Origin: Fen-999 sp041480065
GTDB lineage: Bacteria; Pseudomonadota; Gammaproteobacteria; Burkholderiales; Rhodocyclaceae
DNA length: 27,680 nucleotides
Assembly (NCBI GenBank): GCA_041480065.1
Contig: JBGOZF010000064.1
Coordinates: 1-27,680 of the forward strand
Reading direction: 5' to 3'
Shown here: in pieces, positions 6,295-13,046 of the stretch
Layout: each line of letters opens with the position of its first letter
Position numbering within the stretch: position 1 is the first letter of the stretch
Notes under the pieces: model-generated
What the model was told of the DNA's origin: nothing
The model's database searches: none
What the model saw: only the letters and a program-made list of their open reading frames with translations
Translations under genes and position numbers: made by a program

Positions 6295-7473
6295 GTGGCC
6301 TTTTCCCTGTTCGGCAAGAAGCCGACCGTACCGGCGCCGACCACCAAGACGCCCAAGCAATCGGCTGCGCGGCCGGATGACAAGTCCGCGCCGCCCGCTG
6401 AAGATGAGCTGACTTCCCTGGATTTCACGCAACCGGGGGATTTGCCCGCGCCCAGGAAGGAAAGAATTCAAGTCCAGGAGGTCGCCCAGCAGGTGCCGGC
6501 AGCGATCGAGCAGGCGGCCATGCTCTATTCGGCGGAGCAGACCGCGCTGGCCTGCCAAACGCTGCAGGCGGCGCTCCGTCAGGAAGACCTCGGCCGCTTC
6601 ACGCCGCGCGCTTGGGGCATGCTGTTCGATCTCTACCAGGAACTCGGCCGTAAGCAGGACTTCGAGGCCCTGGCGTTCGAGTATGCCGCCAAGTTCGAGA
6701 CGTCGCCGCCGACCTGGACCGCGCCCGGCAGCGAAGGGCGCGAGGCGCCGGCCGCCGGTGGCGGCCGTTCGTCCATCGCCCTGGCGGGCATGCTCGATCT
6801 CAAGGCGCAGGAGCCGCTGAAGCAGTTGTTGAAGTTCGCCGAGAAGAATCCGGGCGTGCGCCTGGAGCTGGCCAAGGTCACCGACGCCGACGACTCGGGC
6901 TGCGCCCTGTTGAACAACGTTCTGCGCCAGTTGAAGAAAATGCGCAAGGAGTGCGTGCTGGGCGGCGCCGAGAAGCTGGCGGCGATCCTGGCCAAGAAGG
7001 TGGCGGCGGGCAAACGGGAGCGCGAGCATACCTGGCTCCTGCTGCTGGAACTCTATCAGCACCTGTATGCCCAGGAGGCCTTCGAGGATGCGGCGGTGAA
7101 CTATGCGGTGACATTCGAGGTATCGCCGCCTTCCTGGGAGCCGCCCAAGGTCAAGCCGGGCAAGCCCGGCGCCGAACCGCAGGCTGCGGCGCCCGCCAAC
7201 ATCTGCGCGCTCGAGGGCGACATCATCTCCGCCGACGAGAGCGCTTTCGTGGCGATTCGTGTCCAGGCCGAAAGCCGCGACGATGTGACGGTCGACGTGA
7301 GCCGTCTGCGGCGCATGGATTTCGTCGCCGCCGCCAACCTGATGAACGTCGTCTCCGAATTGGCCGCCAAGCGCAAGAACGTGCGCTTCGTCAAGGCCAG
7401 TCATCTGCTGACTGCCCTCTGGGAGATCATCGGCCTCGACCGGGTGGCCCGCATCGAGACGCGCAAGACGTAG
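6295..7473 (+). CDS. Duplicated helical/STAS-module protein
   Basis: The 392-residue protein starts with GTG and has no signal peptide. A Pro/Lys-rich N-terminus (1-60) precedes two tandem modules. In each, a helical segment ends in a near-identical signature (FEYAAKFETSPPTWTAP, about residues 127-143, and VNYAVTFEVSPPSWEPP, about 266-282). Each is followed by an alpha/beta segment of STAS type (about 155-250 and 302-390). The last one, with VTVDVSRLRRMDFVAAANLM, is the clearest MlaB-like STAS fold. STAS domains usually bind partner proteins and are often switched by phosphorylation, but no target can be named. The gene lies upstream of hslV, separated by repeat copy 3. The start lacks a strong ribosome site, so the true N-terminus is uncertain by a few residues. 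Confidence 0.7.
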   Translation: MAFSLFGKKPTVPAPTTKTPKQSAARPDDKSAPPAEDELTSLDFTQPGDLPAPRKERIQVQEVAQQVPAAIEQAAMLYSAEQTALACQTLQAALRQEDLGRFTPRAWGMLFDLYQELGRKQDFEALAFEYAAKFETSPPTWTAPGSEGREAPAAGGGRSSIALAGMLDLKAQEPLKQLLKFAEKNPGVRLELAKVTDADDSGCALLNNVLRQLKKMRKECVLGGAEKLAAILAKKVAAGKREREHTWLLLLELYQHLYAQEAFEDAAVNYAVTFEVSPPSWEPPKVKPGKPGAEPQAAAPANICALEGDIISADESAFVAIRVQAESRDDVTVDVSRLRRMDFVAAANLMNVVSELAAKRKNVRFVKASHLLTALWEIIGLDRVARIETRKT

Positions 7474-7508
7474 CGGTCGGTTGGATCCGAGCTGAAGACC
7501 GCAGTTCG

Positions 7509-7650
7509 TTCACCGCCAAGGACGCCAAGGACGCCAAGGACGCAAAGGACGCAAAGGAAAAGCAGAGGTTTGATTTCGGGAGGTCTTCACCATATAGGCC
7601 GCTCCGCTTCTCATCTCAAGATCATCTTCCTTTGCGTCCTTTGCGGTGCA
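7509..7650. repeat. Palindromic 9-mer repeat element, copy 3 (upstream of hslV)
   Basis: The left arm (7509-7560) begins TTCACCGCCAAGGACGCC and has five 9-mer units, the longest array here. The right arm (7627-7648) is TTCCTTTGCGTCCTTTGCGG. The centre carries GATTTCG at 7572-7578, as in copy 1. The element occupies most of the 227-base gap between the STAS-module gene and hslV and ends about 50 bases before the hslV start. The remaining sequence, 7474-7508 and 7651-7690, shows no clear promoter. Confidence 0.85.
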
Positions 7651-7700
7651 ACTGCTCTTCGCAGGTGAAGTATCTGCGTGATCAAGCGATAGGAGTCCCT

Positions 7701-8240
7701 TTGGAGCAATTTCACGGCACCACGATTCTCTCCGTCCGTCGCGGCGGCACTGTCGCACTCGGCGGCGACGGCCAGGTGACGCTGGGCAACATCGTCGTCA
7801 AGGCCAGCGCGCGCAAGGTACGCCGCCTCTACAACGAGCGCATCCTGGCCGGCTTCGCCGGCGGCACTGCCGATGCCTTCACCCTGTTCGAGCGCTTCGA
7901 GGCCAAGCTGGAGAAGCACCAGGGCAACCTGCTGCGCTCGGCCGTGGAACTCGCGAAAGACTGGCGCACCGATCGCATGCTGCGCCGGCTGGAAGCGATG
8001 CTGGCGGTTGCCGACCGCGAGAACTCGCTGATCATCACCGGCAACGGCGACGTGCTGGAGCCGGAACTCGGCATCGTCGCCATCGGCAGCGGCGGCCCCT
8101 ACGCCCAGGCCGCGGCCCGTGCCCTGCTCGAAAACACCGATCTGGGGCCCGAGGCGCTGGTGAGGAAGTCGCTCGAAATCGCGGCCGACCTGTGCATCTA
8201 CACCAACCGCAATTTCTCCATCGAGATCCTGGGCGAATAG
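7701..8240 (+). CDS. hslV: HslV, proteolytic subunit of the HslUV protease
   Basis: The product is the cytoplasmic threonine peptidase of the proteasome-like HslUV (ClpQY) complex, 179 residues. The start is a rare TTG at 7701 with AGGAG five bases upstream; no ATG or GTG fits. The precursor reads MEQFHG-TTILSVRRGG, so a six-residue propeptide is removed to expose Thr7 as catalytic N-terminus. This longer leader is the pattern I know from betaproteobacteria (E. coli removes only Met). Other family signatures are ALGGDGQVTLG, KVRRLYNERILAGFAGGTADAF, AVELAKDWRTDRMLRRLEAMLAVAD and AIGSGGPYAQAAARALLENT. The partner hslU is not directly adjacent: a PilZ gene separates them. Confidence 0.95.
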   Translation: MEQFHGTTILSVRRGGTVALGGDGQVTLGNIVVKASARKVRRLYNERILAGFAGGTADAFTLFERFEAKLEKHQGNLLRSAVELAKDWRTDRMLRRLEAMLAVADRENSLIITGNGDVLEPELGIVAIGSGGPYAQAAARALLENTDLGPEALVRKSLEIAADLCIYTNRNFSIEILGE

Positions 8241-8256
8241 CCAACTCCAATCAATC

Positions 8257-9132
8257 GTGTCGCGCGTTCCCGTCAAGCCTCAGGACTTCGAGATCGGCCG
8301 GCCGCTCAGGTGGGACATCTACGATTTGCGCGGCCACCTGGTGCTGGCCAAGGGTGCGGTGCTCGGCAGCGAAGAGGAAAAGGCCGCGATCCTGAAACAG
8401 CGCCGGCTGCGCGAACTCGACCTGCGTCTCGAAGTGCCGAGCGCCGACGATGACCGCGAAGGTTTCGACTCGCGGCGCGAGGTGCGCATCCTGCTCGACG
8501 AAACCCGCATCCAGCCGGGCGAGGCGATGCAGATCCAGAGCAGCCTCGATTCGACGCGCTTCGCGGTGCGGCTGATCGGCTATCACAAGGGCAAGTCGAT
8601 CATCGTCACCAACCCGATGCAGGACGGTGCGCCGATCTATCTCAAGGAAGGTCAGGCCTTCATCGCGCGCATCTTCTCCGGTAAGTTCGTCTTCGCCTTT
8701 CCCTGCACGGTGCTCGCCAGCGCGGTCAAGCCCTATTCCTACCTGCATCTCAGCTATCCGGCCGACGTCCTCGGCGTAAACATTCGCAAGGGCGACCGGG
8801 TCAAGCTGCGCGCGATCGCCGCCTTCGACACCGACAGCGGTCGCCAGGGCGCGGGAGTCATCGTGGACCTCAGTTGCGGCGGCGCCTTCTTTCTCAGCAA
8901 GTCGCCGGATATCGCGCCGGGCCGCAACCTGGCGCTGAAATTCAAAGTGGCCGTCGGCCATACGGAGTACGTGCTCGTATTGCCCGGTTTTGTCCGCTCG
9001 GTGCGTCCGAACGACGAGGACCCGAAACTGGGCAACGGCTACGGCATCGAATTCGCCAACGTCTCGCCGGAGGACAACCTGGTGCTGTCCTCCTTCATCT
9101 TCCAGAAGATCGCGGAAAACCGCATCTCATAG
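8257..9132 (+). CDS. PilZ-domain c-di-GMP receptor, YcgR-like
   Basis: This 291-residue cytoplasmic protein has an N-terminal region with the conserved stretch DFEIGRPLRWDIYDLRGHLVLA, a middle beta domain like YcgR_N (about 75-165) and a C-terminal PilZ domain (about 175-285). Both c-di-GMP contact motifs are present: R177-KGD-R181 (RxxxR) and D204-L-S206-C-G-G209 (D/NxSxxG). YcgR-type proteins brake flagella or tune surface behaviour when c-di-GMP rises; the target here is unknown. It starts with GTG 16 bases after hslV and ends 10 bases before hslU, so it is very likely co-transcribed with the protease genes. The start has no clear ribosome binding site and may depend on translational coupling. 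Confidence 0.85.
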   Translation: MSRVPVKPQDFEIGRPLRWDIYDLRGHLVLAKGAVLGSEEEKAAILKQRRLRELDLRLEVPSADDDREGFDSRREVRILLDETRIQPGEAMQIQSSLDSTRFAVRLIGYHKGKSIIVTNPMQDGAPIYLKEGQAFIARIFSGKFVFAFPCTVLASAVKPYSYLHLSYPADVLGVNIRKGDRVKLRAIAAFDTDSGRQGAGVIVDLSCGGAFFLSKSPDIAPGRNLALKFKVAVGHTEYVLVLPGFVRSVRPNDEDPKLGNGYGIEFANVSPEDNLVLSSFIFQKIAENRIS

Positions 9133-9142
9133 AGCCAACAAC

Positions 9143-10474
9143 ATGAGCCAAATGACCCCCGCCGAGATCGTCTCGGAATTGGATAAGAACATCGTCGGCC
9201 AGGCGCGCGCCAAGCGCGCGGTCGCCATCGCCCTGCGCAACCGCTGGCGCCGCGCCCAGGTCGAGGAGCCGTTGCGCTCCGAGATCACGCCCAAGAACAT
9301 TCTCATGATCGGGCCCACCGGCGTCGGCAAGACCGAGATTGCGCGCCGGCTGGCGCGGCTGGCCAACGCACCCTTCATCAAGATCGAGGCGACCAAGTTC
9401 ACCGAGGTCGGCTACGTCGGCCGCGACGTCGACACCATCATCCGCGACCTCGCCGAGACGGCGATCAAGGATGCCCGCGAGGCGGCGATGAAGATCGTGC
9501 GCGATCGCGCCATCGACGCCGCCGAGGACCGTATTCTCGATGTTCTGCTGCCGCCGGTGCGCAACGTCGGTTTCGGCGAGACGCAGCCGCCGGAGGATTC
9601 CGGCACCCGGCAGAAGTTCCGCAAGAAGCTGCGCGAGGGCTCGCTCGACGACAAGGAAATCGAGATTGAGGTGGCGACGCCGTCGACCCAGATGGAGATC
9701 TTCGCGCCGCCCGGAATGGAAGACCTGACCCAGCAGATCCAGGGCATGTTCCAGAACCTCGGCTCGGGCAAGCGCCGCGCGCGCACCATGAAGATCAAGG
9801 ACGCCATGAAGGCGCTGACCGACGAAGAGGCGGCGCGCCTGATCAACGACGAGGAAGTGAAGTCGCAGGCGTTGAGGAACGTCGAGCAGAACGGCATCGT
9901 CTTCCTCGACGAGATCGACAAGATCGCATCGCGCTCTGAAATGCAGGGCGCCGACGTCTCGCGCCAGGGTGTCCAGCGCGACCTGCTGCCGCTGGTCGAG
10001 GGCACGACGGTATCCACCAAGTACGGCATGATCAAGACCGATCACATCCTGTTCATCGCCAGCGGCGCCTTCCACCTGGCCAAGCCCTCGGACCTGATCC
10101 CGGAACTGCAGGGCCGCTTTCCGATCCGCGTCGAGCTCGATTCGCTGTCGGTGAACGACTTCGAGTGCATCCTGACCCAGACCGATGCCTGCCTCACACG
10201 CCAGTACCAGGCGCTGCTGGAAACCGAGCAGGTTAGTCTGGCATTCAGCGCCGACGGCATCCGGCGCTTGGCCGAGATCGCCTTCCAGGTGAACGAGAAG
10301 ACCGAGAACATCGGCGCCCGCCGGCTCTACACGGTAATGGAGAAGCTGCTCGAAGAAGTGTCCTTCGATGTCGGCCGCGCCAGCGGCCAGGCCGTCACCA
10401 TCGACGCCGCCTATGTCAATGCCCGGCTCGCCGAACTGGCGCAGAACGAGGACTTGTCCCGCTACGTCCTTTGA
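9143..10474 (+). CDS. hslU: HslU, AAA+ ATPase subunit of the HslUV protease
   Basis: The product is a 443-residue unfoldase, the same length as E. coli HslU. It feeds substrates into HslV. Visible motifs: Walker A G57-PTGVGK-T64, pore loop GYVG at 90-93, Walker B in IVFLDEIDKIA, the intermediate (I) domain from about 110 to 240, sensor-2 region ENIGARRLYTVME, and the C-terminal tail LSRYVL, which in this family docks into HslV. The frame is open upstream to 8990, but the ATG at 9143, giving MSQMTPAEIVSELDKNIVGQ, matches the family start. A second ATG lies at 9152. The gene follows the PilZ gene by 10 bases and completes an hslV-PilZ-hslU arrangement. Confidence 0.97.
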   Translation: MSQMTPAEIVSELDKNIVGQARAKRAVAIALRNRWRRAQVEEPLRSEITPKNILMIGPTGVGKTEIARRLARLANAPFIKIEATKFTEVGYVGRDVDTIIRDLAETAIKDAREAAMKIVRDRAIDAAEDRILDVLLPPVRNVGFGETQPPEDSGTRQKFRKKLREGSLDDKEIEIEVATPSTQMEIFAPPGMEDLTQQIQGMFQNLGSGKRRARTMKIKDAMKALTDEEAARLINDEEVKSQALRNVEQNGIVFLDEIDKIASRSEMQGADVSRQGVQRDLLPLVEGTTVSTKYGMIKTDHILFIASGAFHLAKPSDLIPELQGRFPIRVELDSLSVNDFECILTQTDACLTRQYQALLETEQVSLAFSADGIRRLAEIAFQVNEKTENIGARRLYTVMEKLLEEVSFDVGRASGQAVTIDAAYVNARLAELAQNEDLSRYVL

Positions 10475-10557
10475 CCGCTGTCATACCCCGAACGGCGGCC
10501 GGCTGCTAGACTGACGAAAAAGGGAGGCCATCCACAACAACGTATTGGGAGGCCGTA

Positions 10558-12879
10558 ATGAACGACACCGGTGTCGAGAAGTTCCCGAAACTGGCCGAGG
10601 CTTTTGCTGCCGATCCGGAGTTTTACCCCCATACGATGGCGGCCGCGCATGAACGCCTGGTACGGAAGATCGACGCGCTTTGGGGTACGCGGGAGGCCAT
10701 GCGTTACCTGGACAGCCTGATGCTCTCTGACCGGCAGGGGCGACACGGCTTCTCCGACAAGGCAGTGGCGGAACTGGCCTCCCTAAGGCAGGCCCACGAG
10801 GCTGCGTTCCCGCTGTTGAGCATCAATCCCCATGATCCGTTCGCCTCGGCGACCGCCGCATTGTCGCGGGCGGACATCGAAGCGCGGCGGGCGGGGAACC
10901 ATCTCGACCTGGGGCCGGCCGGCCGCGGGCAGGGCCCGGCAGAAATGCCTGCCTCGGCGGCGCCCAGCGCCACCCGGGTGGCGGAGGCGGCCGAACTGCG
11001 CCGGCGTGGCATTGCCTGGCAGGAACTGCGCGACATCCAGGAGTTGCGTCTGGTGCTCGAGGCCCGCCGCCGAGGCGAGATGGTGCCGGCCAAGGATTCG
11101 CGCCGCCTGGGACAGCTCCTGCTGGAGCACGGCCTGGTGACGGCCGAGACCATCGAAGCGGCGCTGCACGTCCAGCACGCGCAGGCCCGGGCGCATGAAC
11201 CGATCGGCAAGGTCCTGCACAAGTTGGGCGCCATCAGCGAGGAGAACGTCATCCGCGGTCTGTGCCAGCAGGCCGGCGTCCTGATGGTGGATCTGCACGC
11301 GCTCTACATCGAGACCGCCACCATGAAGAAGATACCCATCGACGTCGCCCGCAGCCACCGGGCGGTGCCGGTGGCCATCATAGACGATCACCTGTTTCTG
11401 GCGGTCGAGAATCCGTTCGCCTTTGCCGAGCGCGAGTACTTCTCGTTCCTGACCAATCTGAACGTGGAACTGGTGTTCGCGGCCGGCAATCGCGTGACCC
11501 AGCGCCTGGCCGACTATGGCCAGAGCCGTTCCGCCACCGAGCTGGACCAGGAATTCCGGTCCCTGGCCAAGAAGGCCTTCGTCCATCTGCCTGCCGGCGC
11601 CGAATTGACGGCGGAGAATGCCGTGGTGTCCGAGGAGGACGCGAGCGTGGTCGGCCTGGTGAACAAGATGATCAACGACGCCGCCACCGCCGAAGCCTCC
11701 GACATACACTTGGAGGCGTTTCCCGGCAACGGCTTCACGCGCATCCGATTCCGCCGCGACGGCCGGCTCGAGGACTATTCCGAATTTCCCTCGGCCTATC
11801 ACGAGGCGGTGGTCTCGCGCATCAAGATCATGTCCGACCTCGACATCGCCGAGCGGCGCAAGCCCCAGGACGGCAAGATCTACTTCCTGCGGCCCGGCAG
11901 CGGCCAGATCGACCTGCGCGTGGCGACCATTCCGACCATCCGCGGCATCGAGGATGTCACCATCCGCCTGCTGCCGGCCGGCGAGCCCATGGCTATCGAC
12001 GCCATCGGCATGGGCGAACGGGATCTGGCGGCCTTCCGGCGCATGATCGCCAAGCCCTATGGCCTCATCCTGGTCTGCGGACCGACCGGCAGCGGCAAGA
12101 CGACCACGCTGCACTCGGCCCTGCGCGAACTGAACACCGCCGAGCGCAAGATCTGGACCGCGGAAGATCCGGTCGAGATCGTGCAGAAGAACATCTGCCA
12201 GGTGCAGGTGAACCCCAAGATCGGCTGGACCTTCGCCAATGCGCTGCGCGCGTTCCTGCGCGCCGATCCCGATGTCATCATGATCGGCGAGATGCGCGAC
12301 CAGGAGACCGCCCGCATCGCCCTCGAAGCCTCCATGACCGGTCACCTGGTGCTGTCCACGCTGCATACCAACTCCGCTTCGGAGACAGCGACCCGCCTGC
12401 TCGATCTTGGCGCCGATCCCTACAACCTGGCCGACGCGGTGCTCGGCATTCTTGCCCAGCGCCTGGCGCGCAAGCTCTGTCCGGCCTGCGCCGAGCGGGT
12501 GCCGCTGGACAAGGCGGAGCTGGAGGAACTCGCGGCCGAGTACCACTACGCCGCGCAACTGCGCCAGCCGTCATTCGCCGAGCGCGACGCGACCATCGCT
12601 GCCTGGCGCGAGCATCTGGGCCGCAACGGCGAGCTGGCTCTCTGGCGGCCCAAGGGTTGCGAACAATGCGAGGGCGCGGGTTACAAAGGGCGGTTGGGGC
12701 TCTACGAGGTGCTGGAGGGCACGCCGGCCATCCGCCGCCTGATCCGCAGCCAGGCTTCGGCGGCCGACTTCCTGCACACCGCCATCGGCGAAGGCATGAC
12801 CAACCTCAAGCAGGATGGCATCCGGAAAGCGCTGCGCGGCCTGACCGACATGCTGCAGGTAAGGAGCGCCTGCATCTGA
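10558..12879 (+). CDS. PilB/GspE/MshE-type secretion ATPase with MshEN c-di-GMP domain
   Basis: This 773-residue hexameric ATPase belongs to the type IV pilus/type II secretion family. Residues 1-150 form a helical N-terminal region that I cannot assign, containing IDALWGTREAMRYLDSLM. Residues about 182-245 form an MshEN domain: RLGQLLLEHGLVTAETI then EAALHVQ fits the c-di-GMP motif RLGxx(LVI)2xxG(LVI)2x4(LVI)x3LxxQ, and a second half-repeat IGKVLHKLGAISEENV follows. The catalytic core has Walker A G508-PTGSGK-T515, the Asp box around TAEDPVEIVQ, Walker B IMIGEMRD and His box GHLVLSTLHTN. Near the C-terminus are CPAC and CEQC, a zinc tetracysteine. No pilC/gspF or pilin gene adjoins it, so its machine is not identified. 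GGGAGG precedes the ATG by six bases; GGGAGGCC also occurs about 30 bases earlier. Confidence 0.88.
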   Translation: MNDTGVEKFPKLAEAFAADPEFYPHTMAAAHERLVRKIDALWGTREAMRYLDSLMLSDRQGRHGFSDKAVAELASLRQAHEAAFPLLSINPHDPFASATAALSRADIEARRAGNHLDLGPAGRGQGPAEMPASAAPSATRVAEAAELRRRGIAWQELRDIQELRLVLEARRRGEMVPAKDSRRLGQLLLEHGLVTAETIEAALHVQHAQARAHEPIGKVLHKLGAISEENVIRGLCQQAGVLMVDLHALYIETATMKKIPIDVARSHRAVPVAIIDDHLFLAVENPFAFAEREYFSFLTNLNVELVFAAGNRVTQRLADYGQSRSATELDQEFRSLAKKAFVHLPAGAELTAENAVVSEEDASVVGLVNKMINDAATAEASDIHLEAFPGNGFTRIRFRRDGRLEDYSEFPSAYHEAVVSRIKIMSDLDIAERRKPQDGKIYFLRPGSGQIDLRVATIPTIRGIEDVTIRLLPAGEPMAIDAIGMGERDLAAFRRMIAKPYGLILVCGPTGSGKTTTLHSALRELNTAERKIWTAEDPVEIVQKNICQVQVNPKIGWTFANALRAFLRADPDVIMIGEMRDQETARIALEASMTGHLVLSTLHTNSASETATRLLDLGADPYNLADAVLGILAQRLARKLCPACAERVPLDKAELEELAAEYHYAAQLRQPSFAERDATIAAWREHLGRNGELALWRPKGCEQCEGAGYKGRLGLYEVLEGTPAIRRLIRSQASAADFLHTAIGEGMTNLKQDGIRKALRGLTDMLQVRSACI

Positions 12880-12894
12880 TAACAAGAGGCCGGG

Positions 12895-13029
12895 TTTACC
12901 GCAGAGGACGCAGAGGACGCAGAGGAACACAAAGAAACTGCTTGCGCAACGCACTCACCCGTCGGGTGATATCCGATGGTGCTTCGATCTGGCCTTTCTC
13001 TGCGTTCTCTGCGTTCTCTGCGGTGAAAG
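12895..13029. repeat. Palindromic 9-mer repeat element, copy 4 (between convergent genes)
   Basis: The left arm from 12895, TTTACCGCAGAGGACGCAG, carries three GGACGCAGA-type units. The right arm (12998-13029) is built from CTGCGTTCT units and ends GCGGTGAAAG. The centre has the perfect palindrome CACCCGTCGGGTG (12956-12968), followed by GATATCCG (12968-12975), as in copy 2. Arms use CAGAG where the other copies use mostly CAAAG. It sits between the converging ATPase and DUF748 genes, so its fold could act as a two-way terminator. Confidence 0.85.
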
Positions 13030-13046
13030 TATTGCGGTGTGAAAGT

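Noticed and set aside
7509..7650. CRISPR array or coding repeat, because of the regular 9-base units
   Set aside because: The units are too short and contiguous with no spacers, and the far end is an inverted copy. It is a palindromic repeat element.
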